Counted from the stretch's first letter, positions 1-11,846 are shown. The stretch is DNA of 64,000 bases from Escallonia rubra (GCA_033065855.1 JAVXUO010001736.1:239001-303000), one strand, 5' to 3'. Program-made: numbers and translations. The notes: generated by a model from the letters alone, not told the origin.

Positions 1-1349
1 CTCGCGAAACCGCACGAGATGCCAGGGCATCGATGCATATTTCACTGGACCAGCTTCCATCCTCCAAAAATTGGAAAGACGAAATTGCTAAGATTGTGCA
101 ACATGAGGTGCAGAAGATGAAAGAGATTGAAATTGCTAAGCTTGTAGAGATTGAGGTGGAAAAACGGATGAAAGAGAAGTGCATGCAGCAGGTAATGTGG
201 TTACTTTCTTGTTGATACATTTCCTATTATGCATTATGCCCTAGTGTTTTAATGGAACTGAATCCTCAAGTAATGTGGTTACTTTCTTAAGCAATTTTTT
301 TTAATTGCAAATATGATGTTGTATCGTTTGTCTTGCCATTTAAAGGTTCCCATTCGTTACATTTTGAATCTCCACGAATCCATCTTTTGAATATGTAGCA
401 TATGGGTTATATATACACTAAGAAGTGCAATTGAATTTATGAGACTTAGTGGTTATCCCTGTTGGAAATATGTCTTCTGCTCCAGTTATGGTACTTTAAT
501 CTCATGTACTCTTTTCTTTGATGCATCGTAGTGATTCTCTTGCATTAATTTGAATGAAATTGTTAAAAAGGAAGGGGGAAACCTGCTGTAATGGGGCTGC
601 CAAAGGGCAGCAGCTATGTGAGGTTCTGTGAGGTTCTGTGGTGTTTTTGTGTGTGTAAAAGTGTAAAAGGAAGGGAGAACTGCTGTGTAGTGTGTTTTGT
701 GTGCGATTGAGGAAAAAGAGGGAAGAGGAAGGGCTGCCGAGTGGGCAGTTGTGTTGGGGGCATTGTGCGTGAGTTGTTGTGATGTTTAAATGGATGTAAA
801 GGAGGAAAATAGGAGAGGAAGAGGCTGCCAAGGGCAGCCATGGTAGGGTGGTGCGATTGGATTGTACAATTTGGTTTGTTTGGTTGGTGTTACTTTTAGG
901 TTAAAGTCATTGACCAGTTGACTGGTCTATTGAAAAAAATGAAACCTTCTTTCTTGGCTAATTAGTTTTGGTGTGTTATGGGGTTGGTTGGATAATGTGT
1001 GATAAGAGCAGGTCAAATTTTTCTGGAGCTGAACACTGGCTAATTAGTTTTGGTGTGTTCTGGGGCTGAACACATGGACAATTTACATGTCAAATTTATC
1101 TGTGCATTAATTGAGATTAACAGCTAAGCTTAGAAGATTACCAAGTTTGTTGTGTCTGTTTGCTGATAGATAGTGTATTTATATGGTGGTGGAACAGTTT
1201 TTCTAGTATGAGACAGTTAATTTTTCATTAATACTGCACCAAATACATCCTTTAACATGCCTTTAATTGCTTTGATACAGGCCGAAGTTAGCGCGACTGA
1301 TGCTACTGAGAATGACAATGATGAAACATTCGACGAGCTAGGTGGATGA
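1..1349 (+). CDS. Transposase-24-like protein of CACTA element, C-terminal exons (partial)
   Basis: An exon open from the window edge runs to 191 and ends CAGCAG before a GT donor. The next exon runs from 1281, after TTTGATACAG, to the TGA at 1347-1349; both junctions are phase 0. The first exon encodes a charged helical segment with repeated EIxKxVxxE patterns (IVQHEVQKMKE, LVEIEVEKRMK), probably a coiled coil. The last exon encodes a short acidic tail ending FDELGG. This matches the C-terminal layout of plant Ptta/En/Spm accessory transposase genes (Transposase_24), whose genes end just before the element's 3' subterminal repeats. The catalytic transposase is not in view. Intron 192-1280 holds no recognisable gene. 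The family assignment rests on position and coiled-coil character, so it is moderate. Confidence 0.5.
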
Positions 1350-1629
1350 TTGCCTTATGTGACCAGATTTGACGTTACGTTTGTTGGGATATTTGTTCAT
1401 TTTGGTAACCAAGCAACTGGTTGATTTAGATGTATTATTGTTCACTTTTGGTGATATTCAACAAATGTTGAATATTTGTTATCTTCAGTTCATTATCGGA
1501 TGTTGACGTTGGATTATTTAATGAGGGATTATTATTGTCAATAGTTGTTGCATTAATTAAGAATAGTATAATCTATTTATGCATATTTAATGATTTTTAT
1601 TTTCAAAATTTTTAGCTCTTAAATATGAT

Positions 1630-2145
1630 TTTTGCGACGGAATTAGCGACGGAAAAAATCAATTAGCACCTAGAAATATGATTTTTGAGACGGAATTAGC
1701 GACGGAATATTTCCCTTTAGCGACGGAACAATTCTCCTTTAGCGACGGAAAATATTAGCTCCAATATATGGTTTTGCGACGGAATTGGCGACAGAAAATT
1801 TGTCTTCTACAAAATTTGGCGACGGAATTGGCGACGGAATATCCGTCGCTAATGATTTAAAATGTTTTTTTTAAATTATATTAATATTTGATTTATTTTT
1901 AAAAAAGTTAATTTTCTGGAAATTGCAAAATAGTTTTAGCGACGGAATTTCCGTCGCTAAAGGATGACCAAGTCCGTCACTAAAGACTAAGGCCATCACT
2001 GATGGAACACCAATTCAGTCGGTAAAACCTTTAGCGACGAGGGTTTAGGCGACGGAACTTTACCGACGGAATTTCCGTCGCTAAAGGATTTAGCGACGGA
2101 ATTTGCATATTTAGCGACGGAATTTTGCCGTCGCTAATTGTTATT
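1630..2145. repeat. CACTA subterminal repeats (GCGACGGAA units)
   Basis: A dense set of direct and inverted copies of TTAGCGACGGAAT lies just inside the terminus. Several are arranged as hairpins, for example TTAGCGACGGAATTT followed by its complement. Such subterminal clusters bind the element's own regulatory transposase in the En/Spm family (family knowledge). The motif is shared with both ends of the element at 18180-23452. Confidence 0.85.
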
Positions 2146-2157
2146 TTTCTTGTAGTG

Positions 2158-3110
2158 TTTTTAAGATACATAAATTTTTATATTCATTGTAGATAGTGAT
2201 TTTAAGGATACAATAGTCAAAATTAAGTCCTAATGTGTTGGTTCATGAACCAGTTAGAGTTTTAGAACGTTTGAAGTTTTCAATTATATAAGGATTAGTA
2301 GTATGAAAATTTACTTATTAAGAAATAAGAACCCCATTCAACATAATATTCTCAGTTATAGCATCGTTTTTTTTCTCTTCTAAATTTAATTTGTTTTTTT
2401 CGTTTTTAAGATATATGAACTTTTATAGTCATATTAGAGAGTGGTTTTAAGTATACAATAGTCAAAATTAAGTCCTAATAAGTTAGTTCCAAATTCAATT
2501 AGAGTTTTAGAACGCTTAGAATTTGTTTTTTTTCATTACATAAGACTTAGTAATACAAAAATTAACTTATTAAGAAATAAGAACCCCATCCAAGATAATA
2601 ATCTTAATTGTAGCATCATTGTTTTCTCTCTTCTAAATCTAGTATGTTATTTTTGTTTTTAAGATATATGAATTTTTATATTCAAATTAGATAGTGATTT
2701 TAAGGATACAGTAGTCAAAATTAAGTCCTAATAAGTTAATTCATCAATCAATTAGAGTTTTAGAATGTTTAGAATTTGTTTTCCAGTTATATAGGCTTAA
2801 TAATATGAAAATTAATTTATCAAGAAATAAGAACCATATCCAAGATAATATTCTCAATTGTAGCATTATTTTTTTACCTTCTAAATCTAGTATATTATTT
2901 TCATTTTTAAGATATATAAATTTTTATATTCATATTAAAGAGTGATTTTAAGGATATACTAGTCAAAACTAAGTCCTAAGAAGTTATTTCATGAATCAGT
3001 TAGAATTTTAGAACGTTTATAATTAGTCCTTTAATTAGATAAGGCATTGTAATATAGAATTTAACTTATCAAGAAATAAGAATCCTATCCAAGATAATAT
3101 TTTAAACCTT
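2158..3110. repeat. Tandem repeat array, about 248-bp unit, nearly four copies
   Basis: Copies begin with TTTTTAAGATAYATRAAYTT at about 2158, 2403, 2656 and 2905. Each continues with a shared block containing AGTCAAAATTAAGTCCTAAT, TTAGAGTTTTAGAACG and AAGAAATAAGAACC. Spacing is 245-253 bp and copies are diverged by substitutions and small indels. The first copy starts at the CACTA terminus, so the element either inserted into the array or the array begins there. No coding capacity is seen. The fourth copy decays near 3110. The 3111-3525 gap holds only an ATT microsatellite (about 3178-3201) and AT-rich sequence. Confidence 0.85.
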
Positions 3111-3529
3111 TAACAACAATTATAATAGTTATAATTTTATGCCGTATTGAAAATATAATGTAATGATATAGATAGATTATTATTATTATTATTATTATTA
3201 TATAGATATATAGATTAGATGTGGCACTTTTTACTAGAAATCTCGGTTGTCTTGGACATGGCACTCGCCGTGCCTCCGCCATGCCTCATGTAGGCGTTAG
3301 TCTCTTATTTGGTAAATAGTAATAACAAGAAACGGAAGCTATCAAGTAATATTTTATTTGCCGGTTAGGAATATTTTCTTAGACCATAACTTAGGCATAT
3401 TCACTAAAATTTCTCGTATATTAGGAATATTCATGAATATCAGATTATGCAGTCACTAACTTTCGTTTCTAGCAATATTGCTTCTTTCTTTTTGAATCAT
3501 ATTATGCTTCAAAACAAGGCTTTCAACTC

Positions 3530-3537
3530 TATAAATA
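3530..3537 (+). promoter_or_regulatory. TATA box of the neprosin-like gene
   Basis: TATAAATA lies 39 bp before the ATG at 3576, in AT-rich DNA. If transcription starts about 30 bp downstream, the 5' UTR would be only about 10-15 nt. That is short but possible. No other convincing core promoter was seen nearby. Confidence 0.55.
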
Positions 3538-3575
3538 GAACACTTTTCGGCTGTGATGAATAGCAACTTCTGCAC

Positions 3576-4100
3576 ATGGCTTCTACATTGGTGATATTTT
3601 TAGCAGTTTTAATAGCTCTTGGTTTCACTTTCAGTGGGGCGGAAGTCGATAAGTTTACCAAGGAAGACAAGAATTTGAAGAAGTTGCAGAGTTCAACTGT
3701 CACTACTGTCAAGGTACTTCAACTCTATGTTCCAACTACTTGTGTTGCTGCTTCCCTAACAAGGGTGGTTATGTTCTGCAATAAGTCAATTACCATAATT
3801 CTATTTCCGGATTATAAGTTCTTGTTTAAACTTTATGATATAAACTTCTCTATTTTGCAGAGTGTGCATGGAGAAACTTATGATTGTGTTGATATATACA
3901 AGCAGCCTGCTTTTGATCATCCGGCTCTCGCTGCTCACAAGGTTCAGGTTCGTGGTTCTCGCTTACAGCCTCATTTTCAGTTGTCACACTTGCAGTTTGA
4001 CAACTATCAAGTAATGCCTGTTGCTGACAGCCAACACGTCATTTGGAAGGTAAGGGAAACGAGGGGGAGGGGGGGATGTGTAGGAAGGGGGTAGGGAAGG

Positions 4101-4137
<37 letters not shown>

Positions 4138-4621
4138 ACTTTAGGTTATCTTTGGACACGCTACTTTTCTCATTTTTTTCAAAATGGAAAGGACAGTAAA
4201 ATATCACCTACGAACATAAATTTTTCAAAACATATCGTCCATGTGAGAAATGTAGCATACTCAAGTGTTATCTTTTGACGCGCTACATTTCTCTGAGAGA
4301 CCCTCTTAGGGTTCCTAAGTTACCCTTTTATGTTATGGAGATAGTTTCTCCTGAACTTTCTCTAATAGGAGTGGACTATTATTGAGCCTGCACCTAGTTT
4401 GGGTTTCGAGTTGCTGAATGATAGAAAGAATCTTTGATTGTAGACCCTTTACAATTATTCACTAAAATAGGCACTGCGTTGAATATAAACAAGAATGTTG
4501 TCAATGCTTGATCCCTGAATATGCTTCATCATTGCTGATTAGTTTTGGTAAATCCTACCATTGTCTTTTTCACTTCAGTTGATTAATCCCTTCATAATTT
4601 CCATATCGGCTTGCTTTTGGG

Positions 4622-4679
<58 letters not shown>

Positions 4680-7600
4680 CTCTCCCTCCCTCCCTCCCCC
4701 CTCCCCCCGCCCTTCAGTTTCTCTTGCTCTCCCTCTCTCTTTCCCCTAGCTCTGCGTATGGCTGTGTTCGTCTTGTGTGGGAGGGGAGTTGTCATGTATA
4801 TGTCGCCTTAATAGACGATCGCATGTATCCAGGAGACGAGAAAAGCAAGATACATCACTAATTCCGTCTTTGGCTTACTCATCTAACACCAAGAGGTTCT
4901 CTTTCAATCCTATCAACAGTGGCCTTCCGCTCCCACCCATTTGTTTCCCATGATTTCATACCTCTTGAAAACATCCTTGTTTAGCAAGATAGTGTACGAA
5001 GTTGAGACCTTTAAGTCGCTACAAGAGCATAAGAAGTTCATTCAGGACCATTCTACCGAAGAAGTGAGTGCATCTACTGGTGTAGGCAAATTCTTTCGTT
5101 TCATTATCTCCTTACTTTGGCTTCAAGTGTTGTTTAAGGACGCTTTCTGGTCTTAACTCTTAAGCAAAAGATATCCTCTAGTCCGCTCCTTTGTTGCTGC
5201 TCCCTTGCCTTCATGTTGAATCCCGGGGCTCATCTTTTTGTCAACAGGCCGTGGTATTTATTCTCGGCCAATCCCATATGTTTGGCCCACTCTATGTCTA
5301 CATGATGCAACTAGCTCATAGAACCTAATTCTTCCCCCCGGTCTCTTTTCCTTTCTCCTTCACAACCTGCTAGTTCACCTCCTTACAAGTGCAGCGCTTG
5401 TCTGCAGATAAATTTAGAGGAAGAAAGTCTATGTTGAGGTTGATATAGAAGTATGGACTGAACTGGTAATATAGATAAGCCGGACTGAACTGGAAAAACG
5501 GTTTTGCCCTTTAACTACTTCTACCTGTGAGCACATTCCTATGAAAAGAATTTCGTTTTAATGCTAACTACTCCCGTTGCTTTCAATTACTTGAACCTGA
5601 AATTAATGGATACACAGGTGAGACCTAGTAAGAAATTCGAAGACATGTTGGCTAGACTTCCACAAGGAATTGGTGATTCCAGATTCAACTACGAAGACAT
5701 ATGGATGTCGAAAAAGGCCTGCCTACCAGGAACTGTCCCCATCCGACGGATGACTAAGGAACAACAGGAGAAGGCCGGAAATAGCTCGAGAAAGCTTCAC
5801 GTACGTGTGGATCATTCCAAAGCGTGGAACCATGGTGTTGAAGTAAGTCAGTTACTATATGGATGAGAACCACGTGACTGAGGAGTATGTTAGTGGTGTA
5901 GAGTTTTTTGTTCAATCTAAATTATGCAGTAAAATTCTTTTAGCGTGTTCCAACACCTACTATGAAATAAGGACCTAGCTATACAAACAGGTACCTAATT
6001 TTAGACTTTCCATTCAGTTCGCAGGAATATATGCAAACCCAGGAAGAGAATTTCATGGAGCTGGTGCCCACATTAGCATATGGAATCCCAAAGTTGATAG
6101 ACCTCATGAGTTCAGCTCAGCTACAATATCAGTACAGCAGAGATGCTGTGGCTATTTAAACCAAATTCAAGTGGGATGGATGGTGAGTCTGCTGGAACAT
6201 CATAAATTTCACAAGGCCATGCTTGCAGCTTGTTATTTTGGTACATCTGTAATTCAATTTGACGTGAAAAGGCGGGGTGAGAATTTCTTTAGTTCTTAAT
6301 ATTTTGACTGTGGTGTTACTTGATCATCAGTAGTTCTAGCACTTTATTTAGCTGCACATCAGTCGAATGTGCATAGACAATATACGCTGGTAGTTCTTTG
6401 TTTTGTAAGTTAGATACACAGTCCATTTCCCTAAAAATTGAGTTTCACCCAATTAATTATTCAGGTGCATCCAGATCTATATGGCGATGGCCGTACGCGA
6501 CTGTATACTGCATGGACGGTATGTATCTCAGTTGTATTGCATGTTAGCACATTTGTATTATTCATATAGGACTCTTCTCCCTTATCTCTATCTTGTATTC
6601 TTATCTCTATCTTGTAGCTAGTTTATAGCCATAGTATACTACTCTTATGTTCTATAAATTGTACTTAGGAAAATACATTTAAACAATCAGAATATTTTCC
6701 AAATACCCTAAGTTTCTACATGGTATCAGAGCCTATACCGATCATCTAAATCCTTTTTTCTTTCACTATGGCGTCATCTTCTTCAACCTCCATTGTTGCT
6801 GCCACCGGTTCCTCTTTGGTCACCTCCACTCACACTTTTTCTGTTAAACTTACCTCCAAGAATTACCTGGCTTGGAAAACTCAATTTCTACCCATCTTAA
6901 ATTACCAAAATCTTCATGGACACATCGATGGTGCCTCATCTCCTCCTCCCAAAACTGCTGTCTCACCTACTGCTGAAAATCTGCTTATTCCTAATCCGGA
7001 ATATGAAGCTTGGTTCAAGAAGGATCAACTTCTTTTATCATGGTTATTCTCCTCCCTTACCTAAGAAATCTTTCCATATATTATTGGCCTCTCTACTTCC
7101 CAAGAAGTTTGGACTGCATTGGCTCACTCCTTTGGTTCAGTCTCACAAAATCGTCAACTACACAACTCTACATTGAATTACAAGAGCTGAAGAAGAACGA
7201 CTTGTCCATCTCTGAATATTTGCACATGGCTAAGTCCTTATCTGATGAGCTTAGTGCTGCTGGAAAACCGGTATCTCCTGCTGAATTTAATGCAATTATT
7301 TACCGCAACATTGGTTCCGACTATCATAGCATAATTACAGCTCTCAATCTTCGCCAAGAACCTGTTTCCTTTTATGAGCTGCATGGTCAGTTGGTGGCTC
7401 ATGAAATTCTGCTCAAGCACTCCTTGACTCCCACGGCAAACATCGTTCTCAAAGGCTCACCGCCCCTTCTTCCTACACCACCATTTTCTTCCACTTTTAG
7501 GCCTCGTACCAACTCACAATACAATAACCAGCCAAGCAACAACTAACAACTATGGGCGGCGCAATCGGGGTCCTTGCCAAATTTGTGGTTTGACTAACCA

Positions 7601-10600
7601 TATTGCTCTCACTTGTCGCAGTCGTTATGTTCCAAGGCAGCAAAATCAGTCTCCTCGCAACAACAATTTTTCGAACCGCAATTTCAATGCTTCTGCAAAT
7701 TATTCTAATGTTGCGCCACCTCTCAATTGGTTTCCCGATACTGCAGCCAATTATCATCTTACCCCTGATATCAATGCTTTGAATGCTGTAAATGAGTATA
7801 TGGGTAATGATCAACTCCATGTTGGAAATGGCCAAGGATTGCAAATAACTCATACTGGTAATGCATCTATTCACTCTAACACTCGCAAGCTTGATTTACG
7901 TAATGTTCTATGCGTTCCAAAAATTGTTAAAAACCTTCTTTCCGTTCAAAGATTTACAACTGATAACTCTTGTTGATGGAAGGGCCAAGTGAAGCTGGAA
8001 TTTACTCGTTGCGTCAACCGAAGGTAGCTATGGCAGCTTTGGTACCCTCTCTTGATGATTGGCACATGCGGCTAGGGCACTCCAATATTCAAAAATTAAA
8101 TTCTTTGGTTATGAATAATTTTGTAGTTAGTTCTTCATCAACTATCTCTCCTTGTTCTAGTTTAATGGGCGAGATGTCTCGATTGCCATTAGCTTCTATT
8201 GATCATCGTAGTTCAAAATCTTTTGATATTATTCATTCTGATGTTTGGGGACCTGCCCCTGTTTTATCTCATTTAGGACATCATTATTTTGTGTTATTTG
8301 TTGATGATTATTCCCGTTTTACGTGGGTCTATTTTTTAAAGAATAAGAGTGATGTTTACTCGGTTTACTTGAACTTTGAAAAGTTAATTGAAAGGCAATT
8401 TGGCACTCATATCAAAGCTTTTCATTCTGATTGGGGCGGGGAATTTCAAAAAATTACACCACCATTTTCAGCTCAAAGGTATTACTCATCGCATTGCATG
8501 TCCTTATACCCATGAGCAAAACGGTGTTGCAGAACGCAAAATTCGACATCTTGTCGACACTGCGTTAACACTTCTTGCTCATGCCCATTTGCCATTCAAA
8601 TTTTGGAACTATTCTTTGGAACAAAGTGCCATAATTATCAATGTTCTACCCAGTAATGTCATCAAAAATCAATCGCCTTATCAATTACTTTTTCAAAAGC
8701 CCCCAAATTATTTAGCTTTCAAACCTTTTGGATGTGCCATTTTTCCATGGTTCCGACCTTATAATTCTCAAAATTTTCAATTCCGTACTAAAAAATGCAT
8801 TTATCTTGGCCATAGTCCCACCCATTCTGCATATCGTTGTTTTGATAAATCCAAAGGTCGAATTTATTTAGCTAGGCATGCCCGATTTCATGAGCATGAT
8901 TTTCCGTATGATGCTGCCCACCAATCATCTCCATCTGCTGCTGTGTCTACTCCTTGGTTGAACCTCTCTCATTCCGTCTCTCACTTGGACAGTCCATCAA
9001 TATCAGGTTTGTCTCCTTCTCCCACTTCTTCTCCTAAATCTACTTCTCCTATTCTTTCTCTATCCCCATCCCCAACTTCTTCTTCTCATTCGTCCACCTC
9101 ATCCCCTACTAACTCCAAAACTCCTTCGTCCACCTTCACTCCTAACCTCACCCAACCACTTTCTACCACATCACCACAATCTACTTCATCTCATTCTCCT
9201 ATTTTATCCCACCGCCAGCCACAATTATCTTCCTCAATTCAAGGCTTAAACTTAGTTGTTGACCTCACCAACTTTTCAAACTCATCCCCACCTACTGATC
9301 CCATCTCTCCACCCCGCACACATACCATGACTCTACGCCCCTCCACCATGACCAAACGACAAGCCAACCTTGCCCAAACCAGCCCCACCTTTCTATACAT
9401 AGAACCCAAAACTGTAACTCAAGCTAAAAAATGTCAAGAGTGGCGTGATGCTATGCAGCATGAATTAAATGCACTCCTTCAAAATCACACATGGCAGTTG
9501 GTTCCTCGCCCTTCACACAAGAATATTATTGGGAATAAATGGGTCTTTCGTATAAAAAAAAATTCAGATGGTACGATTGATCGTTACAAGGCTCGTTTGG
9601 TGACCAAAGGGTATGCTCAGCAATCCGGTGTTGATTATCAGGAAACTTTCTCTCCCGTCGTAAAGTTCACAGCCATTCGCACTGTTCTTACATTGGCCAC
9701 TGTTCTTACATTGGCCACTGTTCAGAATTGGCCTATTCGTCAAATTGATATATCCAATGCTTTCTTGCATGGATATTTGGCAGATGAAATTTATATGGAG
9801 CAACCAATGGGCTATGCTCACAAGGATTTCCCACTCATGTTTGCAAGCTTCAACGTTCTCTTTATGGCTTAAAACAAGCCCCACGGGCTTGGTTTCATCG
9901 TCTCTCTGATTTCCTTGTTCGATTGGGTTTTGTTCCATCCAAAGCTGATAGTTCTTTATTCATTCTTTGCAAGGGCCGTATTCAATTTTATATCTTAGTC
10001 TATGTCGATGACATAGTCCTTACCTGTTCTGATCATGCGAAGATGGAGTGGTTTCTTCACCACGTTAAATTGGCTTTTCCGGTCCGTGATCTTGGACCTC
10101 TTCACTATTTTTTGGGGATACAAGTTAAACAACTTTAATTCGGATGGCATTCTTCTTACCCAAGAAAAGTATCTTGAAGACTTGCTTAAGGAAACCCACA
10201 TGGGTACCTCCACGCCATGCTCCACTCCTTTAGCCGTCTCACCACCTTTGAGTAAAACCATGGGTGTTTACTTGCCTCATCCTGAACAATATCGGCAAGT
10301 CATCAGGGCTCTTCAGTATCTCACTCTCACACGGCCTGACATAGCTTTTGATGTTAATAAGCTCGCTCAATTTATGCATTGTGCAACTGATGTCCATTGG
10401 CAAGCGACAAAGCGCTTACTTCGTTACCTACGTGGGACTTCGGCTATGGGCTTATTCATTACAAAGCATTCCTCTCTTCAGTTACAATGTTTTTCAGATA
10501 GTGATTGGGCAGGGTGTCCTGACGATCGTCGTTCTACGGGAGGATACTTGGTTTATTTGGGCAATAATCTTATTTCTTGGTCTTCTAAGAAGCAGCCCAC

Positions 10601-11846
10601 GGTGGCACGAAGCTCTACTGAAAGTGAGTATAAAGCGATTGCAAATGTCACTGCCGAAATTATGTGGATTGGTTCCTTATTGTATGAACTTGGTGTTCCC
10701 AAGGCTCTACCTGCCTTATTGTGGTGCGACAATATTGGTGCAATTTATTTGTCTAGCAATCCTATTTTTCATGCTCGCACCAAGCATGTGGAGCTTGACT
10801 ATCACTTTGTTCGGGAGCAAGTTAAGTTGGGAACCTTGGTCGTTCGTTTTATTTCTAGTGCTGATCAATTGGCGGATATCATGACAAAGCCCTTTGGCAC
10901 TCGTCCTTTTCATGCCTTACGGCACAAGCTTCAGCTTCATCAAATTTCACCATCAGCTTGAGGGGGGGTGTTAGCACATTTGTATTATTCATATAGGACT
11001 CTTCTCCCTTATCTCTATCTTGTATTCTTATCTATATCTTGTAGCTAGTTTATAGCCATAGTATACTACTCTTATGTTCTATAAATTGTACTCAGGAAAA
11101 TACATTTAAACAATCAGAATATTTTCCAAATACCCTAAGTTTCTACATTGCAATCTTCTAGACGGCCTACAATTCATAAACGAAAGATTGAGTTGGGAAA
11201 ATTTTTATGTGTAACAGGAAGACAATTTTCACTCCACGGGCTGCTACAATGCGCTTTGCTCGGGTTATGTACATTTGAACAACACTATACCAGTTGATTT
11301 TGCTTTTCCAAATATTTCAGAGCCTGAAGGAGAGCAGTATGAGGTTCTACTTTTTCTGGGCCGGGTACATTATCCCTCTTTTGGTTGTCCTCTGTTTGAC
11401 CTCATCTTAAGCACTCGCAGCTGCACGTGAATATTGAACTCTATCCTTTGCACTTCTTGTAGGATGAATTTGGTTGGTGGCTGCACATGAATCCTGGAAA
11501 TATCCTACTTGGGATGTGGCCAGGTGAAATCTTCAGTGGGCTGGAAAATGCAGCAGATTTCATAGAATGGGGAGGACAGGTTTATACCCCATTGTCCGAT
11601 AATATAAGCCCTCCAATGGGAAGTGGGACTTTTAAAAACGGACAGTATGACAAATCTTGTTACATGCGTAATGTTGCAGTGTGGGATGGAAACGATCAGT
11701 CTGCTAATGTGGATAACTCCTACATCCAGAAGTCTAAACCTCGCTGCTACCTTGCAGGAGACAATTCATATAAAGACGACGGATATGGCTACAGCTTCGT
11801 GTTTGGGGGTACAGGTGGCAAGGCTGGAGAAGAGTGTCTTGATTAA
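3576..11846 (+). CDS. Neprosin-domain (DUF239) secreted protein, seven exons, copia element in intron 5
   Basis: Exons are 3576-3713, 3861-3947, 5618-5842, 6018-6182, 6465-6518, 11218-11364 and 11463-11846. All junctions are GT-AG and phase 0, giving 399 codons and the stop TAA at 11844. Residues 1-22 form a hydrophobic signal peptide, so secretion or vacuolar targeting is likely. Exons 2-3 carry the activation-peptide motifs of the family (DCVDIYKQPAFDHP, then VRPS at the exon 2/3 join). Exons 4-7 carry the peptidase-like domain, with the landmarks ISIWNPKV, GWMVHPDLYGDGRTRLYTAWT (exons 4-5), STGCYNALCSGYV, FIEWGGQVY and MGSGTF. Length matches the usual roughly 400 residues. The motif usually written IEAGW reads IQVGW here (Gln201), while Glu307 in EWGGQ is kept. 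Exon 2 could run on to a donor at 4050, but the HKVQ-VRPS join fits the family better. The reading frame is intact despite a 4.6-kb insertion in intron 5. Confidence 0.9.
4104..4135. repeat. GA microsatellite in intron 2 of the neprosin-like gene
   Basis: A run of GA dinucleotides follows a G-rich stretch in the long intron between exons 2 and 3. It is non-coding and simple, and could be a polymorphic marker. Confidence 0.9.
4623..4745. repeat. CT microsatellite and pyrimidine tract in intron 2 of the neprosin-like gene
   Basis: A long pure CT run (to about 4678) grades into a C-rich and CCCTCC tract. Short reading frames here are Ser/Leu or Arg/Glu repeats produced by the microsatellite and are not genes. 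Confidence 0.92.
6542..6720 (+). repeat. Left LTR of copia element
   Basis: 179 bp, starts TG and ends CA. It differs from the right LTR at two positions: ATCTCTATCTT here against ATCTATATCTT, and GTACTTAGG here against GTACTCAGG. TATA-like sequence and the start of transcription would lie in this repeat. Confidence 0.97.
6721..6733 (+). other. Primer-binding site of copia element (initiator tRNA-Met type)
   Basis: TGGTATCAGAGCC directly abuts the LTR end at 6720. This is the classic sequence complementary to the 3' end of plant initiator methionine tRNA, used to prime minus-strand DNA synthesis. Confidence 0.95.
6768..10961 (+). pseudogene. Copia gag-pol polyprotein, disrupted
   Basis: The reading moves between frames at about 7064, 7546, 7976, 8450, 9830 and 10135, so at least six frameshifts or stops break it. 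In order: gag with the UBN2-like region (KNYLAWKTQF, SISEYLHMAKSLSDEL); a CX2CX4HX4C zinc knuckle near 7575-7616; protease with DTAANYHLT near 7735 in place of the usual DTGA/DSGA; integrase from about 8060 (WHMRLGH, FVDDYSRFTWVYF, GVAERKIRHL); a Ser/Thr/Pro-rich linker 8930-9330; RT from about 9430 (NKWVFRIK, YKARLVTKGY, YVDD at 10001-10012); RNase H from about 10490 (SDSDWAG, STESEYKA, WCDN, KHVELDYHF). The integrase zinc-binding region lacks one expected cysteine (CSSLMG). An in-frame 18-bp tandem duplication lies in RT at 9681-9716. It cannot make a full polyprotein. Confidence 0.95.
10969..11147 (+). repeat. Right LTR of copia element
   Basis: 179 bp and the same length as the left LTR. 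It follows the polypurine tract AGGGGGGG and is followed by the target duplication TTGCA. Two substitutions separate it from the left copy. Confidence 0.97.

Larger units (their letters stand above)
1..2157 (+). mobile_element. CACTA (En/Spm) transposon, 3' end (5' end outside window)
   Basis: The right terminus reads TTTTTCTTGTAGTG and ends at 2157. It is the inverse of the canonical plant CACTACAAGAAAA terminus, which is seen directly at 18180 in this window. Between about 1630 and 2145 there are many subterminal copies of GCGACGGA and its complement TCCGTCGC, the transposase-binding arrangement expected of this superfamily. The base pattern TTT follows at 2158-2160 and would be the 3-bp target duplication, but the left end lies outside the window so this cannot be verified. 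The end of a transposase-like gene (exons at 1-191 and 1281-1349) reads toward this terminus. The same subterminal motif occurs in the CACTA element at 18180-23452, so both belong to one family. Confidence 0.88.
6542..11147 (+). mobile_element. Ty1/copia LTR retrotransposon inserted in intron 5 of the neprosin-like gene
   Basis: The element has two 179-bp LTRs (6542-6720 and 10969-11147) starting TGTTAGCACATT and ending TTTCTACA. It is flanked by a perfect 5-bp target duplication TTGCA at 6537-6541 and 11148-11152. A primer-binding site TGGTATCAGAGCC, complementary to initiator tRNA-Met, follows the left LTR directly. A polypurine tract (GAGGGGGGG) precedes the right LTR. Domain order gag, protease, integrase, RT, RNase H is the copia order. 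The element lies in the same direction as the host gene. The short LTRs resemble the Ale/Retrofit-type lineage (inference). By eye the two LTRs differ at only two bases, so insertion is recent, yet the polyprotein is broken in several places. Confidence 0.97.

Noticed and set aside
4050..4094. An alternative neprosin exon 2 running to a donor at 4050
   Set aside because: It would insert about 34 residues between HKVQ and VRPS, which are contiguous in the family; the earlier donor at 3948 gives the expected join.
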